Of a stretch of DNA of 64,000 nucleotides, positions 25,906 to 36,119 are shown in pieces; within the stretch, counting starts at the first letter, position 1, and each line of letters starts with the position of its first letter. Made by a program: the position numbers and the translations under genes. The stretch comes from Pandoraea thiooxydans (GTDB taxonomy: Bacteria > Pseudomonadota > Gammaproteobacteria > Burkholderiales > Burkholderiaceae), in contig NZ_CP014839.1 of NCBI RefSeq assembly GCF_001931675.1, forward strand, positions 1,054,001 through 1,118,000, given 5' to 3'. The notes under the pieces were generated by a model that saw nothing but the letters and a program-made list of their open reading frames with translations, searched no databases and was not told the origin of the DNA.

Positions 25906-25937
25906 AAAACGAACGGCCCGCCGAGGCGGGCCGTTTT
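25906..25937 (-). terminator. Rho-independent terminator of tyrB
   Basis: CGGCCCGCC (25911-25919) pairs with GGCGGGCCG (25922-25930) around GA, flanked by an AAAACGAA run on one side and TTTTCGTT on the other. On the minus strand it follows tyrB by about 28 bp and isolates phaZ from tyrB transcription. Confidence 0.88.
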
Positions 25938-25964
25938 CGTTGGACCACGGAGGGTCGACAGGGG

Positions 25965-27164
25965 TTAGCGCAGCACCTGGGCGATCGCAGTGACGACCGG
26001 GTCGATATTGGCGTTATTGAGCGCCGCGACGCAAATGCGACCGGTGCCGACCGCATAGATGCCGAATTCCGTCTTCAGGCGCTCGACTTGCTCCGCGCTC
26101 AGCCCGGAGTAGGAGAACATGCCACGCTGCTGTGCGACAAAGGAGAAGTCGCGCGCGACTCCCTGCGCCTTGAGCTTGCTCACCAATGCATGGCGCATGG
26201 TGCGGATGCGCTCGCGCATTTCGCCGAGCTCCTGCTCCCACAGCGCGCGCAGCTCCGGGCTGTTGAGCACTGCCGAGACGATCGAGCCGCCATGTGTGGG
26301 CGGGTTCGAGTAGTTGGTACGAATCACTCGCTTGACTTGCGACAGCACGCGGGTGCTTTCATCCTTGCTGGCGGTCACGATCGACAACGCGCCGACTCGC
26401 TCGCCATACAGGGAGAACGACTTGGAGAACGAGCTGGACACGAAGAAGCTCAGGCCAGCGTCGGCGAACAAGCGCACGGCTGCGGCGTCGGGTTCGATGC
26501 CGTCGCCGAATCCCTGGTAGGCGATATCGAGGAACGGCACCAGATCGCGTGCGCGTACCGCATCGACCACCTGTTGCCACTGGGCGGGGGCGAGATCGAC
26601 GCCGGTCGGGTTATGGCAGCAGGCGTGCAGCACGACGATGGAGCGTGCCGGCAGCTTGCCCAGCGCATCGAGCATGCCGTCGAGATTCACGCCATGGGTG
26701 GCGGCGTCGTAGTACGGATAGGCCACCACCTCGAAACCGGCGGCAGAGAACAGCGCGCGGTGATTTTCCCAGCTCGGATCGCTGATGGCGACCTTGGCCG
26801 AGGGGTTGAGCTGGCGCAGGAAGTCGGCTCCGATCTTGAGCGCGCCCGTGCCGCCCAACGCTTGCGCGGTAACCACGCGACCTTCGGCAATCAATGCCGA
26901 TTCGGCGCCGAACAACATCTTCTGCACCGCCTGGTCGTAGGCTGCGATGCCTTCGATCGGCAAATAGCCGCGCGGCGCCGCGGCCGCGACCCGTGCCTTC
27001 TCCGCTTCCTGCACGGCACGCAACAGCGGAATGCGTCCTTGATCGTTGTAGTACACGCCAACGCCAAGATTGACCTTGGTGGGGCGGGTATCGGCGTTAA
27101 AAGCTTCGGTCAGGCCAAGAATGGGGTCGCGAGGGGCCAGTTCGACGGCGGAGAAGAGCGTCAT
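25965..27164 (-). CDS. tyrB: Aromatic amino acid aminotransferase (class Ia)
   Basis: 399 residues, the usual length for TyrB/AspC. APRDPILGLTEAFNAD at the start, VQALGGTGALKIG as TAQALGGTGAL, ACCHNPTGVDL, and the PLP lysine in SSSFSKSFSLYGERVGAL place it in class Ia. It transfers amino groups between tyrosine, phenylalanine or aspartate and 2-oxoglutarate. ATG at 27164 is the family start; a longer frame reaches back over the uvrB promoter and is rejected. It is divergent from uvrB. Confidence 0.93.
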   Translation of the reverse strand: MTLFSAVELAPRDPILGLTEAFNADTRPTKVNLGVGVYYNDQGRIPLLRAVQEAEKARVAAAAPRGYLPIEGIAAYDQAVQKMLFGAESALIAEGRVVTAQALGGTGALKIGADFLRQLNPSAKVAISDPSWENHRALFSAAGFEVVAYPYYDAATHGVNLDGMLDALGKLPARSIVVLHACCHNPTGVDLAPAQWQQVVDAVRARDLVPFLDIAYQGFGDGIEPDAAAVRLFADAGLSFFVSSSFSKSFSLYGERVGALSIVTASKDESTRVLSQVKRVIRTNYSNPPTHGGSIVSAVLNSPELRALWEQELGEMRERIRTMRHALVSKLKAQGVARDFSFVAQQRGMFSYSGLSAEQVERLKTEFGIYAVGTGRICVAALNNANIDPVVTAIAQVLR

Positions 27165-27355
27165 GATAGATCGGCTGTGAGAGAGGAAACGAGGGTCGGG
27201 CGTGCGCCCTGAGGGCGAAAACATATATTGTAACGGAGAAATATCGCCTTCGGCGGCGGCGCGGGACATGAGGGCGCCGCGCGCGCCGGGCTTGCCGAGT
27301 CCGAAGACGGTAGAATGCTCTTTTGCCGTCCGGGCGCAGGGCCCTGCCAAACGCC

Positions 27356-29440
<2,085 letters not shown>

Positions 29441-29523
29441 AGCGCTGCCCAATAAAAATTGCGTTGTCGCGCGAATTTCTGGTTGCTTATTTTTCCCGAC
29501 GCTATATACTTCACTCCCTCTGA

Positions 29524-29599
29524 CGCGGGGTGGAGCAGTTGGCAGCTCGTCGGGCTCATAACCCGAAGGTCGCTGGTTCGAGTCCAGCCCCCGCAACCA
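29524..29599 (+). tRNA. Initiator tRNA-Met (CAT anticodon)
   Basis: 76 nt ending in encoded CCA. Acceptor CGCGGGG pairs with CCCCGCA, leaving the C1-A72 mismatch that marks initiator tRNAs. The anticodon stem TCGGG/CCCGA has the three G-C pairs typical of initiator tRNA, with loop CTCATAA. T-arm GCTGG-TTCGAGT-CCAGC. The D-loop is one base shorter than in the E. coli counterpart. Confidence 0.98.
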
Positions 29600-29610
29600 G
29601 TCCGAATCAT

Positions 29611-29646
29611 CGCCAAGGCCCGCCATCGCGCGGGCCTTGGCGTTTT
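29611..29646 (+). terminator. Rho-independent terminator after tRNA-Met
   Basis: CGCCAAGGCCCGC (29611-29623) pairs perfectly over 13 bp with GCGGGCCTTGGCG (29630-29642) across a 6-nt loop and is followed by TTTT. It begins 12 bp after the tRNA. Confidence 0.9.
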
Positions 29647-29719
29647 CTGCGCGCCCGCGGCAGATTCGGCGTGCCTCGGACAACCGCGAATCACTGAAGG
29701 CAATGGCTTTTGCGTCAAT

Positions 29720-29876
29720 GTGTTAGCGCACGCGTTAACACGTTATCAACAAGCTTGTGCACTTTTTCTGTGGATAAGGGCGCACGGTGATCAAGGCATT
29801 CGAAGCGGCATCGATGCCACCTTATAATTCGTCATCGCGTCAAGCCGGCGGCGCTTCCCGTTTTGATCTGATCAAA
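29720..29876. promoter_or_regulatory. Motif-dense region with DnaA-box-like sites and palindromes
   Basis: In order: an imperfect inverted repeat GTGTTAGCG (29720-29728) / CGTTAACAC (29733-29741); TTATCAACA (29743-29751), one mismatch from the DnaA box; TGTGGATAA (29769-29777), a perfect inverse DnaA box; palindrome GGCATCGATGCC (29807-29818); TATAAT (29823-29828) as -10; and palindrome TTTGATC-T-GATCAAA (29862-29876) touching the phosphatase ATG. Together these look like a multi-input promoter; functions are inferred. Confidence 0.5.
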
Positions 29877-30364
29877 TGCAGAAAGTCTCAGTCCTGTTCG
29901 TTTGCATGGGCAATATCTGTCGCTCGCCGAGCGCCGAGGGCGTGATGCGGCGCTTGGTCGTCGAGGCTGGGTTGGACGATGAGATCGTCATCGATTCGGC
30001 CGGCACCCACGGTTATCATCTGGGCCACGCCCCCGATGCACGCAGCCAGGCGGCGGCCGCCGCACGCGGCTACGACCTGACGGCACTGCGCTCGCGCCTG
30101 GTGACGACTGAGGATTTTCAGCGCTTCGACTGGCTCCTGGCGATGGACGCCGACAATCTCGCCGAATTGCGCGCGCGCTGCCCAGCCGCGCAACAGCACA
30201 AGCTGGCTTTGCTGATGCGATTCGCGAGCAAGCATGCTGCCGAGCATGTGCCCGACCCGTATTACGGCGCGGCGCAAGGTTTCGAGCAGGTGCTCGATTA
30301 TGTCGAAGACGCCTGCGAGGGACTGCTGGCGCATTTGCGCGAACACTTGCGCGCCGACTCCTGA
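29876..30364 (+). CDS. Low-molecular-weight protein-tyrosine phosphatase
   Basis: 162 residues. The P-loop VCMGNICRSP gives the nucleophile Cys10 and Arg16; the general acid lies in HVPDPYYG. The fold matches cytosolic LMW-PTPs. In bacteria these either dephosphorylate BY-kinases of capsule/EPS systems or act more generally; no polysaccharide genes are near, so a housekeeping role is likelier. In related genomes it sits next to iscR; here a large membrane-protein gene is between them. Confidence 0.94.
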   Translation: MQKVSVLFVCMGNICRSPSAEGVMRRLVVEAGLDDEIVIDSAGTHGYHLGHAPDARSQAAAAARGYDLTALRSRLVTTEDFQRFDWLLAMDADNLAELRARCPAAQQHKLALLMRFASKHAAEHVPDPYYGAAQGFEQVLDYVEDACEGLLAHLREHLRADS

Positions 30365-30383
30365 AAGATCTACATAACACGTC

Positions 30384-32492
30384 ATGCTGCTGACCCTGCG
30401 CACGTACTGGAGGAAGTGGCGAGTCTCCCGCCATGCCGGACAGCAACTCGACGCACTGCTCGCGCACGCCGACCCCACCGCGCCGCTGGGCGTGCGCAAT
30501 CAGTGGCTGATCGAGCTCGCGCATTGGCTGCATCGCGGCGGCTCGTTGCCTGACGAGTTGCGGCACGACGCGGTCGAGGCGACCGGCAAAGGCGCGACAT
30601 TCCCGCCACACACCCGTCTGCGCTACCTGCTGCAAATGCTGGAGCGCAATCCCGCATGGCGTCTTGCGGTCGCGCGCACGCTGCGCTCGATCATCCACGA
30701 GAGCGATGCCATGTCTTTGCTTTGCGATACCGGCATGCCGGTGCGCTCAGGATTCTGGGGGGCGCTGGTCGAACGTCTCGAAACTCACCTGATTCCGCCG
30801 CCGCCGACGCGCCGTGATCTGGGCGCTCTCTTCACGTTAATGTTCAACTCGGCCGATGATGCCGAGTGGGTCGTCGAGTTGCCGGATGACCTGCGCATTG
30901 CGCTGGCCGACCTGCTGCAATTCGAGGTGACCGGCGATGAATGCGATTGGAACCGCTTTGCGCAAGACCTGATGGCGGCGATGCACAATCTGGTGAGCCA
31001 GATCGGCTCGACTGGCCTGTCGTATGCGGTGCGCACGCGGCTGGCCGAAGTGCGCACGACGGAGTTGCCGTTTTACCGCTTGAGCCGCGCCATGCAGGCG
31101 GTCGAAGATGCCGCGCAGGACTTCGGCAGTGGCGCACCGCCCAGCCAGCGCCTGCTTCAGCAAGTGAATTATTTCCGACTGGTGCTGGACGACTGTCGGC
31201 GTGCGATTGGCGAAGTGTATGCGCATTTGGACGACAACGGCGTCAGCGTCGAAATTGTCTTTCAGGTCGAGCGCATGCGCACCCGCATTCGCCGATTGGA
31301 GCGCCTGCTCGAGGCATGGCTGGCGACCGGCAACGATGCCCTCCAGGCGCGCATCAGCCTGCTGGCGGATCTCATTCGGGCAAACCGTGCCAGTCAGAGC
31401 GTGGCCTCGCTGGCGAGAACCTCGTTCGGCCTGCTTGCACGCAAGGTGGTCGAGCGCAGCGCCGAGACCGGTGAACACTACATTGCGAAGGACCGCCCGG
31501 CCTATCTGTCGATGCTGAAGATGGCAGCCGGCGGGGGGCTGGTGACGGTAGCCACTGTCTATTTGAAATTCTTTATCGTCGGCGCTCATTTGCAACCCAT
31601 GGTGGAGGGTCTTCTGGCCGGCTTGAATTACGCGGCCAGCTTCCTGCTGATGCATTTTTGTCATTTCACCCTGGCGACCAAGCAACCGGCGATGACGGCA
31701 CCGGCGATCGCCGGCAAGCTCGACGGCGTGCACACGCCGGAGGGCATGGCCGCCTTTGTGGATGAGGTGATCGCGTTGGTGCGCACGCAAGCGGCGGCCA
31801 TTTTCGGCAACCTCGCGCTGGTTTTTCCCGGCTGCCTGCTGATCCAGTGGCTTGCCGCCAGCGCGCTGGGGGTCGACCTGATTTCCCCGGCCAAGGCCAG
31901 CGCGACGCTGACGTCCTTTTCGCTGCTTGGCTGGACGCCGATCTACGCGGCCCTGACGGGTGTTCTACTCTGGTTTTCCAGCGTGCTGTCGGGGTGGGCC
32001 GACAATTGGTTCGCGTTTCATCGACTGGGCGACGTGCTCGCCTATAACCGCCGGTTGCGTTTCGTTTTCGGTGACCGCGGCGCAGCCCGTCTCGCGGCGT
32101 TTTGTCGCGAGCATGTTTCCGGGGTCGTGGGCAATGCCGGTCTGGGCCTGATGCTGGGATTGGTGCCGGCAATTTTTACCGCTTTTGCCTTGCCGTTCGA
32201 AGTGCGCCACGTGACGCTGAGCATCGGGGCGATCGCCGCGGCATTGGGCGTGCTGGGCCCGCAAGCGCTGGATATGCGGGCGCTTTGGCTGGCTGTCTCC
32301 GGAATCACCAGTATGGCCATCCTGAATGTGGGGGTAAGTTTTATGCTAGCCTTTCAGATGGCGCTGCGCTCCCGCTCCCTGCGGCCCGTCGATCGACGGC
32401 AGATCCACCGCGCCATCTGGCGCGCAGTCTGGCGAAATCCTCTTTGTTTGATTTTTCCTATTGCGCCAAAAGCTAAAATCAATCCCGAATAA
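30384..32492 (+). CDS. SpecificRecomb-family membrane protein (annotated 'site-specific recombinase')
   Basis: 702 residues. The N-terminal half (about 1-380) is helical and soluble-like; the second half carries several hydrophobic segments (about 390-480, 470-540, 590-650), e.g. SMLKMAAGGGLVTVATVY and GNAGLGLMLGLVPAIF. It matches the family named after gonococcal Gcr. No recombinase catalytic motif (Ser, or Tyr with RHR) is visible, so a membrane role is more likely than DNA recombination. It lies 20 bp after the phosphatase gene and 65 bp before iscR. Confidence 0.8.
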   Translation: MLLTLRTYWRKWRVSRHAGQQLDALLAHADPTAPLGVRNQWLIELAHWLHRGGSLPDELRHDAVEATGKGATFPPHTRLRYLLQMLERNPAWRLAVARTLRSIIHESDAMSLLCDTGMPVRSGFWGALVERLETHLIPPPPTRRDLGALFTLMFNSADDAEWVVELPDDLRIALADLLQFEVTGDECDWNRFAQDLMAAMHNLVSQIGSTGLSYAVRTRLAEVRTTELPFYRLSRAMQAVEDAAQDFGSGAPPSQRLLQQVNYFRLVLDDCRRAIGEVYAHLDDNGVSVEIVFQVERMRTRIRRLERLLEAWLATGNDALQARISLLADLIRANRASQSVASLARTSFGLLARKVVERSAETGEHYIAKDRPAYLSMLKMAAGGGLVTVATVYLKFFIVGAHLQPMVEGLLAGLNYAASFLLMHFCHFTLATKQPAMTAPAIAGKLDGVHTPEGMAAFVDEVIALVRTQAAAIFGNLALVFPGCLLIQWLAASALGVDLISPAKASATLTSFSLLGWTPIYAALTGVLLWFSSVLSGWADNWFAFHRLGDVLAYNRRLRFVFGDRGAARLAAFCREHVSGVVGNAGLGLMLGLVPAIFTAFALPFEVRHVTLSIGAIAAALGVLGPQALDMRALWLAVSGITSMAILNVGVSFMLAFQMALRSRSLRPVDRRQIHRAIWRAVWRNPLCLIFPIAPKAKINPE

Positions 32493-32543
32493 CTTGACTA
32501 AATCTGTAGGGTATTTATACTTGAGCGAAATAGTCGAGATTAT
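32489..32543 (+). promoter_or_regulatory. iscR promoter with two IscR-like (type 1) sites
   Basis: -35 TTGACT (32494-32499) and -10 TATACT (32516-32521), 16-bp spacer. The first IscR-like site is 32489-32514 (ATAACTTGACT...GGGTAT); the second is 32517-32543 (ATACTTGAGC...GTCGAGATTAT), fitting the type 1 pattern with CTTGA and AGTCGAG half-sites. Occupancy by [2Fe-2S]-IscR would block the -35/-10 and +1, the expected feedback repression. Confidence 0.75.
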
Positions 32544-32557
32544 ATCCCTGCACGATC

Positions 32558-33076
32558 ATGAGACTCACCACGAAAGGACGTTTCGCCGTCACGGCGATGA
32601 TCGACCTGGCCATGCGCCAGGACGGTGGGCCCGTGACGCTCGCGGGCATCAGTCAGCGTCAGCACATTTCCCTCTCTTATCTTGAGCAACTGTTCGGCAA
32701 GCTGCGCCGCCACGAGATCGTGGAGAGCGTGCGCGGCCCCGGCGGCGGCTACAGCCTGGCACGCCGCGCCGAAGACGTGACGGTGGCCGACATCATTATC
32801 GCGGTCGACGAGCCGCTGGATGCGACGCAATGCGGCAGCAAGGGCAATTGCGAAGGGCAGGATGGCGCCAAGCGCCAATGCATGACGCACGAATTGTGGG
32901 CGACATTGAACCAGAAGATGGTTGAGTACCTGGATTCGGTGTCTCTGAAGGATTTGGTGGAGCAGCAACGCAACAAACAAGCGCAGTCCTCGGTGCTGCA
33001 TGATTCGCGCGAGGCGACGCCGGCGCGCAGCCTGGGCGCCAGAATTCCCAATTCCGTATTCGATATGGCTCGTTAG
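32558..33076 (+). CDS. iscR: Fe-S cluster assembly transcriptional regulator IscR
   Basis: 172 residues, Rrf2 family. Winged helix MRLTTKGRFAVTAMIDLAM with SYLEQLFGKLR recognition helix; cluster ligands Cys92, Cys98, Cys108 and His111. The spacing between the second and third Cys is four residues longer than in E. coli (98 to 104). With a bound 2Fe-2S cluster it represses its own operon through the upstream sites. First gene of the isc operon. Confidence 0.97.
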   Translation: MRLTTKGRFAVTAMIDLAMRQDGGPVTLAGISQRQHISLSYLEQLFGKLRRHEIVESVRGPGGGYSLARRAEDVTVADIIIAVDEPLDATQCGSKGNCEGQDGAKRQCMTHELWATLNQKMVEYLDSVSLKDLVEQQRNKQAQSSVLHDSREATPARSLGARIPNSVFDMAR

Positions 33077-33108
33077 TAGCGCGAGCGCAGTGAGCTTTTG
33101 GAGCATTC

Positions 33109-34332
33109 ATGAAAAACGACACCCTGCAACTCCCCATTTACATGGATTACAGTGCGACCACGCCGATCGATCCGCGCGTGGTGGACAAAATGCTGCCCTA
33201 CTTGCGCGAACAGTTCGGTAACCCGGCGTCGCGCAGCCACTCGTTCGGCTGGGCCGCTGAGCGCGCTGTCGAAGAAGCACGGGAGCAGGTGGCGGCGCTG
33301 GTCAATGCGGACCCGCGGGAAATCATCTGGACCTCCGGTGCGACCGAGTCCGATAACCTGGCCCTCAAGGGCGCGGCGCATTTCTACCGCGGCAAGGGCA
33401 AACACATCATCACGCTCAAGACCGAACACAAGGCCGTGCTCGATACCTGCCGCGAGCTCGAGCGCGAAGGGTTCGAGGTGACCTACCTCGACGTCAAGGA
33501 AGACGGTCTGCTCGATATCGAAGCGTTCAAGCAAGCGCTGCGGCCCGATACCATTTTGGTTTCGGTGATGCTGGTCAACAACGAAATCGGCGTGATTCAG
33601 GACATTCCGCAGATCGGTGAAATCTGCCGCGACAAGGGCATTATTTTCCACGTCGATGCGGCTCAGGCCACCGGCAAGATGGCGATCGATCTGGCCAACT
33701 GGAAGGTCGACCTGATGGCGTTCTCGGCGCACAAGACCTATGGCCCCAAAGGCATCGGCGCGCTGTACGTGCGCCGCAAGCCGCGTGTGCGTATCGAGGC
33801 GCAGATTCACGGCGGCGGGCACGAGCGCGGGATGCGCTCGGGCACGTTGGCCACGCATCAGATTGTCGGCATGGGCGAGGCGTTCCGTCTGGCGCGCGAG
33901 GAAATGGCGGTCGAGAACGAGCGCATCCGGATGCTGCGCGACAAGCTGCTGCATGGCCTGACGCAGATGGAAGAAGTGTATGTCAACGGTGACATGGAGC
34001 ACCGTGTGCCGCACAACCTGAACATTAGTTTCAATTTTGTCGAAGGCGAGTCGCTGATCATGGCGATCAAGGACGTGGCCGTCTCGTCGGGGTCGGCCTG
34101 CACGTCGGCTTCGCTGGAGCCTTCGTACGTATTGCGCGCGCTGGGCCGCAACGACGAACTGGCGCACAGCTCGATCCGTTTCACGGTTGGCCGGTTTACC
34201 ACCGAGCAGGACGTCGATTATGTCGTCAAGTTGCTGCAGGGCAAGATCGCCAAGCTGCGCGACCTCTCGCCGCTGTGGGAAATGTACAAGGACGGCGTCG
34301 ACCTGAACTCGATTCAATGGGCGGCGCATTGA
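33109..34332 (+). CDS. iscS: Cysteine desulfurase IscS
   Basis: 407 residues, class V aminotransferase fold. PLP lysine Lys209 in [10 protein letters not shown]; catalytic Cys331 on the mobile loop [14 protein letters not shown], which marks the group I IscS enzymes. It removes sulfur from cysteine and hands it to IscU and other acceptors. Second gene of the operon, 32 bp after iscR. Confidence 0.98.
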   Translation: MKNDTLQLPIYMDYSATTPIDPRVVDKMLPYLREQFGNPASRSHSFGWAAERAVEEAREQVAALVNADPREIIWTSGATESDNLALKGAAHFYRGKGKHIITLKTEHKAVLDTCRELEREGFEVTYLDVKEDGLLDIEAFKQALRPDTILVSVMLVNNEIGVIQDIPQIGEICRDKGIIFHVDAAQATGKMAIDLANWKVDLMAFSAHKTYGPKGIGALYVRRKPRVRIEAQIHGGGHERGMRSGTLATHQIVGMGEAFRLAREEMAVENERIRMLRDKLLHGLTQMEEVYVNGDMEHRVPHNLNISFNFVEGESLIMAIKDVAVSSGSACTSASLEPSYVLRALGRNDELAHSSIRFTVGRFTTEQDVDYVVKLLQGKIAKLRDLSPLWEMYKDGVDLNSIQWAAH

Positions 34333-34373
34333 GCGATCGCCAAACAGGTTATACGGAATACTAGGAGCGCGTT

Positions 34374-34778
34374 ATGTCTTACAGCAACAAAGTTCTGGAT
34401 CATTACGAAAATCCCCGTAACGTGGGGTCGTTCGACAAGGGTGACGATGCGGTCGGCACCGGCATGGTCGGTGCGCCGGCTTGCGGCGACGTGATGAAGC
34501 TGCAGATTCGGGTCAATGAACAGGGCGTGATCGAGGATGCCAAGTTCAAAACCTATGGCTGTGGCTCCGCTATCGCTTCATCGTCGCTGGTGACCGAATG
34601 GGTCAAGGGCAAGACGCTCGATCAGGCGCTGACGATCAAGAACACACAGATTGCCGAGGAGCTGGCGTTGCCGCCGGTGAAGATTCACTGCTCGATTCTT
34701 GCCGAGGACGCAATCAAGGCGGCCGTGGCCGACTACAAGCAAAAGCACGAGGCGGCAGCCGATCAGGCAGCGGCCTGA
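34374..34778 (+). CDS. iscU: Fe-S cluster scaffold IscU
   Basis: 134 residues. Cluster-binding Cys37, Cys63 and Cys106 sit at the same numbers as in the E. coli protein, and LPPVK at 99-103 is the HscA recognition site. Clusters are built here using sulfur from IscS and moved on by HscB/HscA. Follows iscS by 41 bp with a TAGGAG ribosome site. Confidence 0.98.
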   Translation: MSYSNKVLDHYENPRNVGSFDKGDDAVGTGMVGAPACGDVMKLQIRVNEQGVIEDAKFKTYGCGSAIASSSLVTEWVKGKTLDQALTIKNTQIAEELALPPVKIHCSILAEDAIKAAVADYKQKHEAAADQAAA

Positions 34779-34797
34779 TCGAACTGGCGGATTCGAT

Positions 34798-35121
34798 ATG
34801 GCAATTACATTGACCGAAAAAGCCGCGCAGCATGTCTCGCGCTATCTGACGCGGCGCGGCAAGGGCGTCGGCTTGCGGCTCGGCGTGAAGACGACCGGCT
34901 GCTCTGGCCTGGCATACAAGCTCGAGTACGCCGATGAGATCGAACCGCACGACGAAGTGTTCGAATGCCATGGCGTGAAGGTCATCGTCGATCCGAAAAG
35001 TCTGGCCTATATCGATGGCACGGAGCTCGACTTTGCGCGCGAGGGGTTGAACGAAGGATTCCGCTTCAATAACCCCAACGTCAAGGATGAGTGCGGTTGC
35101 GGTGAGTCATTCCGCGTCTGA
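34798..35121 (+). CDS. iscA: A-type Fe-S carrier IscA
   Basis: 107 residues with the three A-type cysteines Cys35 (GCSGLAY), Cys99 and Cys101 (CGCGESF). It delivers iron or clusters to target apoproteins. The start is ATG 34798, preceded by CTGGCGG; a longer frame from 34699 runs through iscU. The next gene starts inside its 3' end. Confidence 0.97.
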   Translation: MAITLTEKAAQHVSRYLTRRGKGVGLRLGVKTTGCSGLAYKLEYADEIEPHDEVFECHGVKVIVDPKSLAYIDGTELDFAREGLNEGFRFNNPNVKDECGCGESFRV

Positions 35122-35362
35122 CTCGTCATCGACTGGCGTGCCGCGCCGGATCATCGGCTTTCATCTCGACGACGAAGGGCACTGGGTAGCCGAGCTGGCC
35201 TGCGGACACGGTCAGCACGTGCGTCACGATCCGCCCTGGCAAAGTCGCCCATGGACCCAATCGGCGCAGACGCGCGAGGCCCGCATCGGCAGTGTGCTGT
35301 ATTGCCGGAAATGCGAACGCGGCGAGCCCGCCGACGCGTGGCAGGAGCGGGTCGAGCAATGA
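35087..35362 (+). CDS. DUF3565 small putative metal-binding protein in the isc operon
   Basis: 91 residues. The DUF3565 core is [31 protein letters not shown] and CRKCERGEP, with Cys and His pairs (CGH, two His, CRKC) suitable for a zinc or iron site. It overlaps the iscA 3' end by 35 bp if ATG 35087 is used; GTG at 35102 or 35138 are possible. Function unknown. Its location between iscA and hscB, on the same strand, suggests cotranscription with the Fe-S machinery. Confidence 0.8.
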   Translation: MSAVAVSHSASDSSSTGVPRRIIGFHLDDEGHWVAELACGHGQHVRHDPPWQSRPWTQSAQTREARIGSVLYCRKCERGEPADAWQERVEQ

Positions 35363-35395
35363 TGGCGCCGCGCAGGCGCCAGGCGATGAATCAAG

Positions 35396-35416
35396 GCGGC
35401 GACAGCCGCTTTTTTT
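35396..35416 (+). terminator. Hairpin with U-run inside the isc operon
   Basis: GCGGC (35396-35400), loop GACA, GCCGC (35405-35409) and seven T residues (35410-35416), between the DUF3565 and hscB genes. The stem is short, so it probably gives partial termination and lowers expression of the hscB-hscA-fdx-iscX part. Confidence 0.55.
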
Positions 35417-35449
35417 CTGGGGCGAATGCAGTAACGATAGTGGAGTGGC

Positions 35450-36016
35450 ATGGCAGAGAACTCGGGACAGACTACAGGAACGGCAAACGCGCTCAAGGGC
35501 GATTACTTTGAACTGTTCGGCTTGCCGCAGCGCTTCGAGCTCGATCTGGCGGCGCTGGAGAGCGCCTATCGTGCCGTGCAGGGACAGGTCCACCCTGATC
35601 GTTTCGCCAGCGCAGGCGCCGCGCAGCGGCGCGCGGCGATGCAATGGGCGGCACAGGCCAACGAGGCATTCCAGACCCTGCGCCAGCCGCTCAAACGCGC
35701 GGTGTATCTGCTCGGCTTGCATGGCGTCGACGTGGCAGCCGAGAGCAACACCGCGATGGCGCCGGCGTTTCTGATGCAGCAAATGGAATGGCGCGAGACG
35801 ATCGATGATGCGGTTGCCGCTGGCAATCCGGACGCGTTGGAGCGCTTGCTGGGCGAATTGCGCGACGAGAAGCGCGCGCGGTACCAGAAGCTTGGCGAGT
35901 GGCTCGACGGCAACGCGCACCAACCGGCGGCCGAGGCAGTGCGCCAACTGATGTTTATCGAGCGCGCAGAGCAGGAGATCGTACAGCGTATCGAGCGTTT
36001 GGAAGATATGGCGTGA
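35450..36016 (+). CDS. hscB: Fe-S cluster co-chaperone HscB
   Basis: 188 residues. An N-terminal J domain with HPD at 48-50 ([10 protein letters not shown]) and a C-terminal three-helix bundle with [15 protein letters not shown] that binds IscU. It presents IscU to HscA and stimulates its ATPase. ATG 35450 is 13 bp after AGTGGAG. Usual length is about 170; the extra N-terminal tail is typical of Burkholderiales. Confidence 0.96.
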   Translation: MAENSGQTTGTANALKGDYFELFGLPQRFELDLAALESAYRAVQGQVHPDRFASAGAAQRRAAMQWAAQANEAFQTLRQPLKRAVYLLGLHGVDVAAESNTAMAPAFLMQQMEWRETIDDAVAAGNPDALERLLGELRDEKRARYQKLGEWLDGNAHQPAAEAVRQLMFIERAEQEIVQRIERLEDMA

Positions 36017-36119
36017 CGACGGCAGCCGAGCCGTCGCAGCGAGCTCGGCACCGACGTGACGCAGACCGATTAACGAGAGACTGGCCGGATGCAGGCGGCC
36101 GGCCCGATGCAAGCGAATT

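Noticed and set aside
29743-29777. Replication origin
   Set aside because: Only two DnaA-like boxes, and no dnaA, dnaN, gyrB or rpmH nearby. Kept as a regulatory candidate only.
30384-32492. Integrated mobile element carrying a recombinase
   Set aside because: No integrase motif, direct repeats, att-like tRNA duplication or change of base composition at its edges, despite the family name and a tRNA 800 bp away.
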